Positions 1-5,292 of a stretch of 5,292 nucleotides of DNA are shown here, one piece after another. The first letter of the stretch is position 1. Each line of letters begins with the position of its first letter. The stretch is from NCBI GenBank assembly GCA_947476855.1, contig CANJSR010000356.1, positions 1 to 5,292 on the forward strand, given 5' to 3'. The notes under the pieces were generated by a model. The model was not told the origin of the DNA and ran no database searches. It worked only from the letters and a program-made list of their open reading frames with translations. This stretch comes from Acetobacteraceae bacterium. Lineage in GTDB: Bacteria; Pseudomonadota; Alphaproteobacteria; Acetobacterales; Acetobacteraceae. A program made the position numbers and the translations under genes.

Positions 1-98
1 ACCATGGCCTCGGCTTCCTCACGCAGGCCGGCCAGGGCCGAGATCGCGCCTCCGGCCACGCCGGCGAGGTCGTCGAAAATGCGGGGGCGGTCGGCCAT
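1..98 (-). CDS. ubiK: UbiK-family accessory factor (BMFP domain), 3' part beyond the left edge
   Basis: Partial gene. The first 32 codons lie inside the window and the frame stays open to base 1. The protein begins MADRPRIFDDLAGVAGG and continues through a small-residue helix into a charged segment (LREEAEAM). This matches the start of alphaproteobacterial BMFP-domain proteins of the UbiK/YqiC family: short, C-terminally coiled-coil proteins that assist the ubiquinone biosynthesis Ubi complex. Family members are usually about 80-110 residues, so most of the protein is outside. The ATG start at 98 is supported by an AGGAG seven bases upstream. A longer overlapping minus-strand reading frame (19-204) is in a different frame and gives arginine/proline-rich nonsense. 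The gene is divergent from hldD with 65 bp between the starts. Family assignment rests on 32 residues and gene order, so it is probable rather than certain. Confidence 0.78.
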   Translation of the reverse strand, partial: MADRPRIFDDLAGVAGGAISALAGLREEAEAM

Positions 99-105
99 CG
101 GTGAT

Positions 106-110
106 CTCCT
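106..110 (-). promoter_or_regulatory. Shine-Dalgarno site of the ubiK-like gene
   Basis: On the minus strand this reads AGGAG and lies seven bases before the ATG at 98. It is the only clear Shine-Dalgarno sequence at any visible start in the window, and it fixes the start of the partial ubiK-like gene. Confidence 0.7.
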
Positions 111-126
111 GGATGGAACGTCGTGC

Positions 127-155
127 TTTCAACAGGCAAGCCGGGTCCGTATAAC
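127..155 (+). promoter_or_regulatory. Candidate sigma70-type promoter of the hldD-lgt operon
   Basis: A TATAAC hexamer at 150-155 matches the -10 consensus at five of six positions. A weak -35 candidate, TTTCAA at 127-132, lies 17 bp upstream. The ATG of hldD at 164 is only eight bases beyond the -10 box, so transcription would start within a base or two of the start codon and the mRNA would be leaderless or nearly so. The box stands out because the surroundings are very GC-rich. The divergent ubiK-like gene must also be transcribed from this 65-bp gap. Read on the minus strand, 127-132 is TTGAAA, a good -35 match, but no convincing -10 follows at the right distance. The prediction is from sequence alone. 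Confidence 0.45.
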
Positions 156-163
156 CCCTTGCC

Positions 164-1144
164 ATGATCCTCGTAACTGGCGGCGCCGGCTTCATCGGCT
201 CCAACCTTCAGGCGGCGCTGGTGCGGCGCGGCCTGGAAACCGTCGTGGTCGACCGTCTCGGGTCCGACGACAAATGGCGCAACCTGGCCAAGCATCCCCC
301 GGCGGGCATTGTCGCGCCTGAAGACCTGGACGCCTTCCTGGCGCGCCATCCGCCGATCGAGATGGTCTTTCATATGGGCGCGATCAGCGAAACCACAGCC
401 CGCGACGGCGACCTGACCTGGGCCACCAACGTCGAGCTGTCCCGCAAGCTGTGGGACTGGTGTGCCGATCGCGGCGCCCGCTTCGTCTATGCGTCCTCGG
501 CCGCCACCTACGGCATGATGACCGAGGGGTTCGAGGATGAGTTTTCCATCGACGCGCTGGACAAGCTGCGGCCGCTGAACCTGTACGGCTGGACCAAGCA
601 CGCCTTCGACACGCTGATCATCCGCCACCTGCTCAAGGCCTCGAAGCGCCCGCCGCAATGGGCGGGGCTGAAGTTCTTCAACGTCTACGGCCCGAACGAG
701 TATCACAAGGGATCCATGATCTCGGTCGTGAAGGTCAAGCATGATGAGGTCGCGGCGGGAAATCCCGCCCGCCTGTTCAAGTCCGATGTGCCGGGGCTGG
801 CCGACGGGCAGCAGGCGCGAGACTTCATCTGGGTTGGCGACGTGGTCGATGTGATGCTCTGGCTGATGGACAAGCCAGCCGTCAGCGGACTGTTCAACCT
901 CGGCACCGGGCAGGCGCGCACCTACCTGGACCTGGCGCACGCGGTCTGCGACGCCGCCGGCCAGCCGCGGCGGGTCGAGTTCATCACCATGCCGGACAAG
1001 CTGCGCGGGCAGTACCAGTCCTTTACCCAGGCCTCGATGGACAAGCTGCGGGGCGTTGGGTTCAACGGCCAGTTCACGCCGCTGGAGGACGGGATCCGCC
1101 GCTATGTCCAGGACTACCTGGCCAGCGGCGACATCTACGCGTGA
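164..1144 (+). CDS. hldD: ADP-L-glycero-D-manno-heptose 6-epimerase
   Basis: Extended SDR enzyme of 326 residues that inverts C6 of ADP-D-glycero-beta-D-manno-heptose. This is the last step in making the L,D-heptose donor for the LPS inner core, and it occurs in the cytoplasm. The N-terminal Rossmann motif TGGAGFIGS is at residues 5-13, with Asp30 ending beta-2. SSAATYG (111-117), the YGWTK catalytic Tyr141/Lys145 pair, FNVYGPNEYHKGSM (172-185) with Lys182 at the place of the second catalytic Lys of E. coli HldD, RDFIWVGDV (219-227) and PDKLRGQYQSFTQA (277-290) all match the family closely. Length is near the usual 310-330. The ATG at 164 gives the canonical start of the Rossmann fold and has no upstream Shine-Dalgarno sequence. 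The gene is first in a plus-strand operon, and its TGA overlaps the lgt start. No hldE or gmhB is in view, so the rest of the pathway is elsewhere. Confidence 0.95.
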   Translation: MILVTGGAGFIGSNLQAALVRRGLETVVVDRLGSDDKWRNLAKHPPAGIVAPEDLDAFLARHPPIEMVFHMGAISETTARDGDLTWATNVELSRKLWDWCADRGARFVYASSAATYGMMTEGFEDEFSIDALDKLRPLNLYGWTKHAFDTLIIRHLLKASKRPPQWAGLKFFNVYGPNEYHKGSMISVVKVKHDEVAAGNPARLFKSDVPGLADGQQARDFIWVGDVVDVMLWLMDKPAVSGLFNLGTGQARTYLDLAHAVCDAAGQPRRVEFITMPDKLRGQYQSFTQASMDKLRGVGFNGQFTPLEDGIRRYVQDYLASGDIYA

Positions 1145-1941
1145 TTCCGGCCTTTCTGTTCCCGCAGATCGACCCTGTCATCTTCCAGGTCGGTCCGCTG
1201 GCGATCCGCTGGTATGCGCTGGCCTATATCGCCGGGCTGGTGATCGGCTGGCGGCTGATGCGGCGGCTGGTCGCGAAGACCCCCGCCGTCGCCACGCCGA
1301 CGCAGGTCGATGACTTCCTGACCTGGGCCACGCTCGGCGTCGTCATCGGCGGGCGCCTCGGCTACGTGCTGTTCTACCAGTTCGGGATCTTCCTGGACCG
1401 GCCGCTGCACATCTTCGCCGTCTGGGAAGGCGGCATGAGCTTCCATGGCGGCATGCTGGGCGTCGCCATCGCGACCTTCTGGTTCTGCCGCCGCAACGCG
1501 ATCCCGCTGCTGGGCTTCGCCGACCGCATCGCCGTTGTGGCCCCGATCGGGCTGTTCTTCGGCCGTATCGCAAATTTCATCAACGGGGAGCTTTGGGGGC
1601 GGGTTGCCGCCGCCGACCTGCCCTGGGCGGTCATCTTCCCGCACGCCGGCCCCTTCCCGCGCCACCCGAGCCAGCTCTATCAGGCCGGGCTGGAAGGGCT
1701 GGAACTGTTCGTCCTGCTGATCATCCTGGTCCAGCGCGACAGCATCCGCGAGCGCGCGGGCTTCCTGACGGGCGTGTTCCTGGCGGGCTACGCGATTGCC
1801 CGCATGATCGGGGAGATGTTCCGGGAGCCTGACGCCTTCCTGGGGTTCCTCGCATTCGGGACGACCATGGGGCAGATTCTATCGGTGCCCATGCTGGCGA
1901 TCGGGGTGTGGCTGATCCTCCGGGCGCGTCCGGCCGCCTGA
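1141..1941 (+). CDS. lgt: Prolipoprotein diacylglyceryl transferase
   Basis: Inner-membrane enzyme of 266 residues that moves diacylglycerol from phosphatidylglycerol to the lipobox cysteine of prelipoproteins, the first step of bacterial lipoprotein maturation. The full Lgt signature GRIANFINGELWG is at 141-153. Other conserved points are WY at 24-25, GGRLGY (70-75), the HGG motif with His102, HPSQLY (175-180), and the C-terminal Arg221, Glu225, Arg228 and REPD (228-231). They correspond to E. coli Tyr26, His103, Arg143, Asn146, Arg239, Glu243 and Arg246. Several long hydrophobic stretches (about 20-40, 58-78, 91-112, 125-142, 185-198, 205-222, 243-261) fit seven membrane segments. The start is the GTG at 1141, which shares GTGA with the hldD stop. 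There is no Shine-Dalgarno sequence, so translation is probably coupled to hldD. All expected catalytic residues are present. Confidence 0.97.
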   Translation: MIPAFLFPQIDPVIFQVGPLAIRWYALAYIAGLVIGWRLMRRLVAKTPAVATPTQVDDFLTWATLGVVIGGRLGYVLFYQFGIFLDRPLHIFAVWEGGMSFHGGMLGVAIATFWFCRRNAIPLLGFADRIAVVAPIGLFFGRIANFINGELWGRVAAADLPWAVIFPHAGPFPRHPSQLYQAGLEGLELFVLLIILVQRDSIRERAGFLTGVFLAGYAIARMIGEMFREPDAFLGFLAFGTTMGQILSVPMLAIGVWLILRARPAA

Positions 1942-1942
1942 A

Positions 1943-2920
1943 ATGGAGCGGTTGGACGCCTTCATGGCGCGGGCCAACGCGGCCTATTACGCGACCCGCG
2001 ACCCCTTCGCCGACTTCACCACCGCCCCCGAGATCAGCCAGGTCTTCGGGGAGGTCCTGGGCCTCTGGTCCGCGGTGATGTGGACGATGATCGGCCGGCC
2101 CGCCCCGGTCCGGTTGATCGAGGTCGGACCCGGCCGCGGCACCCTGATGGCCGACGCGCTGCGGGCGATCCGGCGGGCGATGCCGGAGTTCGGGGAGGCT
2201 CTGCGGGTCGACCTGGTCGAAACTTCCCCCCGCCTGTGCGCGATCCAGGCCGGCGCGGTGCCCGATGCCCACTGGCACGACCGGCTGGAGGACGTGCCGG
2301 ACGGCCCCTTCATCCTGCTGGCCAATGAATTCCTGGACGCCCTGCCGATCCGCCAGTTCGTCTGCCGGAGTGATGGCTGGGCCGAACGCTTCGTCGGGCC
2401 GGAGGGCTTTGCCGAACAGCCGGCTGACTTCGTCCCCTGGCCCGACCCGCTGCCCGAGGGCACGATCGTCGAACGGTCGGACGCCGCCGCCGCGGTCGCC
2501 GCCCTGGTGGCGGACCGGCTCGCACGGGCACCGGGGGCCGCGCTGTTCCTCGACTACGGCCCCGAGCACAGCGCCCCCGGCGAGAGCCTCCAGGCGCTGT
2601 CGGGCGGAGTCCCGGTCGACCCGCTTTCCCCTCCCGGGACCGCCGACCTGACCGCGCATGTCGATTTCGCCGCTTTCGCCCTTGCGGCGCGGGCGGGCGG
2701 CGCGGCGGCGCATGGTCCGGTGCCGCAGGGCCTGTTCCTCGCGCGCCTAGGCCTGTTTCAGCGCGCCAACCGGCTGGCCCAGGGACGTCCGCCGGCCGAG
2801 GCGTCCGCGATCATGGAGTCCGCCCGCCGGCTGGGCGAACCGAACCGGATGGGGCGGCTGTTCAAGGCGCTGGCGGTGACGCGGGGCGGGGTGGGGGAGT
2901 TGCCGGGGTTCGTGGGGTAG
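1943..2920 (+). CDS. SAM-dependent methyltransferase, NDUFAF7/MidA family (COG1565)
   Basis: Class I methyltransferase of 325 residues. The eukaryotic relative NDUFAF7 methylates an arginine of the 49-kDa complex I subunit and is needed for complex I assembly; the bacterial role is inferred by homology. DFTTAPEISQVFGE (24-37) is the family hallmark. EVGPGRGTLMAD (60-71) is the SAM-binding motif I, VETSP (92-96) follows, and ANEFLDALP (127-135), LDYGP (203-207), DPLSPPGTADLTAHVDF (226-242) and MGRLFKALAV (303-312) complete the pattern. The ATG at 1943 is one base after the lgt stop. It is the first possible start, because an in-frame TGA at 1913-1915 closes the frame and no start codon lies between. 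The N-terminus is therefore shorter than usual. The loop before DFTTAPE (RDPFADF, 19-25) also lacks about three residues of the usual glycine-rich DPFGxxGDF. The gene follows lgt in many alphaproteobacteria, often with pgeF next; here pgeF is absent. Confidence 0.92.
   Translation: MERLDAFMARANAAYYATRDPFADFTTAPEISQVFGEVLGLWSAVMWTMIGRPAPVRLIEVGPGRGTLMADALRAIRRAMPEFGEALRVDLVETSPRLCAIQAGAVPDAHWHDRLEDVPDGPFILLANEFLDALPIRQFVCRSDGWAERFVGPEGFAEQPADFVPWPDPLPEGTIVERSDAAAAVAALVADRLARAPGAALFLDYGPEHSAPGESLQALSGGVPVDPLSPPGTADLTAHVDFAAFALAARAGGAAAHGPVPQGLFLARLGLFQRANRLAQGRPPAEASAIMESARRLGEPNRMGRLFKALAVTRGGVGELPGFVG
2883..2917 (+). other. G-quadruplex-type motif at the 3' end of the methyltransferase gene
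   Basis: Five runs of four or five G lie within 35 bases at 2883-2886, 2888-2891, 2893-2897, 2905-2908 and 2914-2917. Loops are 1, 1, 7 and 5 bases. This satisfies the classical four-run G-quadruplex pattern with one run to spare. It codes for the last residues of the methyltransferase through repeated GGG glycine codons and ends at the stop codon. It lies immediately downstream of the convergent SDR stop, so on that gene's transcription path the G-rich strand is the template. Folding and function are not shown by sequence alone. Confidence 0.55.
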
Positions 2921-2925
2921 CTACC
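2916..2925. repeat. 10-bp palindrome holding both convergent stop codons
   Basis: GGTAGCTACC is a perfect inverted repeat. Its left half contains the TAG stop of the methyltransferase (2918-2920). Its right half contains the TAG stop of the SDR on the other strand (2921-2923). There is no intergenic base and no U-tract, so it is not a conventional intrinsic terminator. It may simply be two abutting TAG codons flanked by chance symmetry. Confidence 0.6.
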
Positions 2926-4018
2926 GCACCGGCGGCAACCACCCCCGATCCCGATACACCGCGAACCACTTGCGGAACATCGCCTCGGTATCCATCACCT
3001 CGGTGAACCCCGCCTGCAAGATCTTCACGGTCGACACGAACGACGCCGGACCCGCCTCTGTCTGCCCATACCGCATCTGATAGTCGGCATATTCCAGCGA
3101 CAGCCCGACGAAATCCTCCAGCCCCGGTGACGACAGCCCATGCCGGACGCGCAGGGCATCCCAGGCCGCGATCCCCTCGGCGGACAGATGGGTACGCAAT
3201 GAAAATGGTTCCCGCGCATCCCCCCGCATCCCCAGCGCGTCGGCGACCGCAGGCCACACATTCTCCCACACGAAGACATCGCCGTTGGTGACGTTGAACA
3301 CCTCATTCCGCGCCGCCGGCGCATCCCCCGCCCAGGCGATGGCGCGGGCGAGCAGGTCGGCATCCACCGCCTGGCTGACCCGAGGCCCGCCACCCGGATA
3401 GGGCAGGGCCATCCCCCTTTCCCGCATCAGCGCGGCATGCACGCCCAAAGCCGGGATCAGGTTCATGGCGCCACCGATCGCCTCCCCCACGATCAGGACG
3501 GGCCGCAGGATGGAGAAGTGCCAGGATGACCCAGGCTGCCGCGCCCGCAGATAGTCCTCCTGGTTCCAGTAGAAATTCGGCTGCTCCCGCATCTCCGACC
3601 GGCCTTCCCGCGCCGGCACGGTGATGGGACGCACATGCACGCCGTAGGCCTTGGTGCCTTGTAGCAGCGTCACATGCCGCAGCCCCGGCGCCGCCCGGAC
3701 CAGCGGTTCCAGCAGGTTCCGCAGCATCCGGTCGTTCGTCTCGATCTGCGCCTGGTTACGCCAGCCATCGACCAGCCCCGGCAACTCGAACAACGCCGCA
3801 TAGACAAGATGCGTGACATCTCCGAACGCCCCGGCCGCCGCCTCGCACGCGGCCGGGTCTGTCAGGTCGAGCGGGATATGCGCCGCCCCATGCAGATCGT
3901 GCGGCACGCGGCGGGACAGGGCGATCACCCGCGTGTCCGCTTCGGCGCCGAAATGCTTCAGCGCCGCATAGCCCACCAGGCCGGTCGCGCCGGCGATCAG
4001 GACGGTCTTGCCGGTCAT
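2921..4018 (-). CDS. Extended SDR oxidoreductase, PRISE-like (progesterone 5-beta-reductase/iridoid synthase-related)
   Basis: Protein of 365 residues with an N-terminal nucleotide-binding motif GATGLVG (10-16). Arg36/Arg37 after beta-2 (ALSRR) favour NADPH (inference). LLQGTKAYG (118-126) with Lys123 and NFYWNQEDYL (148-157) with Tyr150 match the atypical active-site motifs of the PRISE group, which lack the normal YxxxK and reduce enones or related carbonyls. RPVLIVG (172-178), MNLIPALGVHAAL (185-197), DADLLARAIAWAGDAPAARNEVFNVTNGDVFVWENVW (219-255) are also typical of that group. The plant motif usually has FYY where this has FYW. The start ATG at 4018 is nine bases after the stop of the flavin monooxygenase gene and has no clear Shine-Dalgarno sequence, so the two are probably one transcript. 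The substrate is unknown; the family assignment is firmer than the reaction. The gene ends directly against the methyltransferase stop. Confidence 0.9.
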   Translation of the reverse strand: MTGKTVLIAGATGLVGYAALKHFGAEADTRVIALSRRVPHDLHGAAHIPLDLTDPAACEAAAGAFGDVTHLVYAALFELPGLVDGWRNQAQIETNDRMLRNLLEPLVRAAPGLRHVTLLQGTKAYGVHVRPITVPAREGRSEMREQPNFYWNQEDYLRARQPGSSWHFSILRPVLIVGEAIGGAMNLIPALGVHAALMRERGMALPYPGGGPRVSQAVDADLLARAIAWAGDAPAARNEVFNVTNGDVFVWENVWPAVADALGMRGDAREPFSLRTHLSAEGIAAWDALRVRHGLSSPGLEDFVGLSLEYADYQMRYGQTEAGPASFVSTVKILQAGFTEVMDTEAMFRKWFAVYRDRGWLPPVR

Positions 4019-4027
4019 GACGGGTGC

Positions 4028-5292
4028 TCAGGCCAGGCCCCATTCCTTCTTGGTCATGCGCGACAGCCCCAGGTTCTCCCGCAGCGTCGCCCCGGTGTAT
4101 TCCTTCCGGTACAGGCCGCGCTTCTGCAATTCAGGGATCGCATACTTCACGAAATCCTCGAACGTGCCGGGCGTGTGCGTGCCGCCGACGACATAGCCGT
4201 CGCAGGCCCGCTCGACGAACCACTTCTCCAGATGATCCGCGACGTCCTTGCCGCTGCCGACAATCGCTTCCCGAGGACGCCCGCGGCGCGTTACCTCCAG
4301 GAAGTCGCGCGGCGTCGGGTTGCGCCCGATCACCTGCATCACCCGGTTCCGCATCGCCTGCATCCCCGACATGCCGTCGAGTTCGTCGCTGCTGAACGGC
4401 TCATCCAGCGCCTTGCGCTTGAAGTCGTAGTTCAGCGCCTCGGACAGCAGGGACAGGCCGTCGACTTCCTTGTACAAGGTGTCGATCAGCGCCATCTTGT
4501 CCTCCGCCTCCATCCGCGTTTCCGCCACGACCGGATAGGCGATCGTATTGACGGTGCACAGATCGGGATCGCGCCCGTGGGACGCAACGGCGGCCTTGAA
4601 CTCGGCGTATTGCTTCTTGCCATCCTCCAGGTCCGGATAGGCAACGAACACGGTTTCTGCCCAGCGCGCCGAGAAGATCTTTCCGCGCGGGCTCGACCCC
4701 GCCTGGATCACCACCGGATGGCCCTGCGGCGAACGCGGCACCGTGAAGGTGCCCGAGGAATTCAAATACTTCCCCTTGTATTCCAGCCGATGCACCTTCT
4801 CCGGATGCGCGAACAGGCCCGAGCTCTTGTCGACCACCAGCGCATCGTCGTCCCACGCATCCCAGCAGCGCAGCACGATCTCCATGAACTCATCCGCCCG
4901 GTCATACCGCGCGTCATGTTCCATATGCACCGCTCGGCCCATATTATGCGCCTCACCATCGTTCACGGAGGTGACGACGTTCCACGCCGCGCGCCCGCCG
5001 ATCATATGATCGACGGTCTGGAAGCGGCGGGCCACGTCGAACGGCTCGTAATACGTCGTGGAAGCGGTGGAGCCGACGCCGAGATACTTCGTGCCGAAGC
5101 CCATCGCCATCATCGCCGCGACCGGGTCCAGCTTGACCACGCGCACGCCGTTGGCCACGACCTCGGCCGGGTTGCCGCCATAGATGTCGGGCATCGCCAG
5201 GCGGTCATCGAAGAAGGCAAGCTGGAACTTCCCCTCCTCCAGCACCTGGCCGATCTTCTGGTAATAGGCGGCGGTGGTGAAGTCGGTCCGCG
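4028..5292 (-). CDS. LLM-class flavin-dependent monooxygenase (NtaA/SnaA/DszA type), 5' end beyond the right edge
   Basis: Partial gene with 420 codons visible and the N-terminus missing. Luciferase-like TIM-barrel enzyme using reduced FMN supplied by a separate reductase; relatives oxidise nitrilotriacetate, sulfones and similar compounds. Conserved blocks include KFQLAFFDDRLAMPD (5227 to 5186), GSTASTTYYEPFDVARRF (5071 to 5018), GGRAAWNVVTS (4996 to 4964), QAGSSPRG (4705 to 4682), a phosphate/flavin-binding type segment, and the C-terminal PELQKRGLYRKEYTG block. The frame is open past the GTG at 5245. The codons upstream of it read RTDFTTAAYYQKIGQ, which is still typical family sequence, so that GTG is internal and the true start lies outside. 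About 20-25 residues are probably missing (inference from the usual length of about 440-450). No flavin reductase gene is visible. The SDR follows nine bases downstream, suggesting consecutive steps on one compound. Confidence 0.93.
   Translation of the reverse strand, partial: RTDFTTAAYYQKIGQVLEEGKFQLAFFDDRLAMPDIYGGNPAEVVANGVRVVKLDPVAAMMAMGFGTKYLGVGSTASTTYYEPFDVARRFQTVDHMIGGRAAWNVVTSVNDGEAHNMGRAVHMEHDARYDRADEFMEIVLRCWDAWDDDALVVDKSSGLFAHPEKVHRLEYKGKYLNSSGTFTVPRSPQGHPVVIQAGSSPRGKIFSARWAETVFVAYPDLEDGKKQYAEFKAAVASHGRDPDLCTVNTIAYPVVAETRMEAEDKMALIDTLYKEVDGLSLLSEALNYDFKRKALDEPFSSDELDGMSGMQAMRNRVMQVIGRNPTPRDFLEVTRRGRPREAIVGSGKDVADHLEKWFVERACDGYVVGGTHTPGTFEDFVKYAIPELQKRGLYRKEYTGATLRENLGLSRMTKKEWGLA

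Noticed and set aside
19..204. A 61-codon minus-strand open frame across the ubiK-like start and the promoter gap
   Set aside because: It is out of frame with the AGGAG-supported ubiK-like start and encodes an arginine-rich tail without family resemblance.
4..321. A 105-codon plus-strand open frame running into hldD
   Set aside because: It is a different frame of the ubiK-like gene and hldD, with low-complexity Arg/Pro/Gly content.
754..769. Inverted repeat GGCGGGA-AA-TCCCGCC inside hldD
   Set aside because: It is in the middle of a conserved coding stretch (AAGNPA), has no T-tract, and short GC palindromes are expected by chance here.
1135..1665. A 176-codon minus-strand open frame opposite lgt
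   Set aside because: Its composition is Asp/Glu/Gly/Arg/Gln with no recognisable fold, and it mirrors the codon structure of lgt. No start signal supports it.
1721..2713. A 330-codon open frame on the minus strand opposite lgt and the methyltransferase
   Set aside because: It is rich in Arg, Gly and Pro, shows no domain or motif, and lies antisense to two well-supported genes. Long antisense frames are normal in DNA this rich in GC.
2926..3000. Possible intrinsic terminator for the methyltransferase operon
   Set aside because: No stable hairpin followed by a T-run was found on either strand. The sequence is explained as coding for the SDR C-terminus.
4024..4395. Plus-strand open frames opposite the monooxygenase 3' end
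   Set aside because: They are Arg/Ser/Pro-rich shadows of a strongly conserved minus-strand gene.
2921..5292. Recent horizontal transfer or a mobile island carrying the oxidoreductase pair
   Set aside because: I see no integrase, transposase, tRNA, terminal repeat or clear drop in GC at the boundary. Altered gene order alone is not enough.
1..5292. A previously undescribed multi-gene system
   Set aside because: All six genes fall in recognisable families with mostly intact motifs. Only the G-rich convergent junction and the uncharacterised oxidoreductase pair stand out.

Overview
This is a GC-rich window of ordinary bacterial chromosome. The genes point to an alphaproteobacterium, most likely of the Acetobacteraceae/Rhodospirillales type (inference). 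The clues are a UbiK-type BMFP gene divergent from an envelope operon, lgt followed directly by a NDUFAF7/MidA-family methyltransferase, G/C-ending codons, and GTG or SD-less coupled starts. No rRNA, tRNA, CRISPR array, transposon or phage gene is visible.

Left edge (1-163): the first 32 codons of a minus-strand ubiK-like gene, then a 65-bp divergent intergenic region. That region holds a TATAAC box very close to the next start codon.

Centre (164-2920, plus strand): a tightly packed three-gene operon. hldD makes the LPS core heptose donor and overlaps lgt (prolipoprotein diacylglyceryl transferase) by 4 bp in a GTGA. One base after lgt comes a SAM-dependent methyltransferase of the family that assembles respiratory complex I. 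hldD and lgt both serve the envelope. The methyltransferase and the divergent ubiK both point to the respiratory chain.

Right (2921-5292, minus strand): a convergent two-gene operon. The upstream gene is an LLM-class flavin-dependent monooxygenase (NtaA/SnaA/DszA type) cut by the right edge. Nine bases after it lies an extended SDR resembling the PRISE (progesterone 5-beta-reductase/iridoid synthase-like) group. Together they look like an oxidation-plus-reduction pair for an unknown small organic substrate.

The two operons meet stop codon to stop codon with no base between them, inside a 10-bp palindrome. The last 35 bases of the methyltransferase gene contain five runs of four or more G, a strong G-quadruplex-type motif exactly where a terminator would be expected. 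This junction is the most unusual structure in the window. I found no convincing new multi-gene system.
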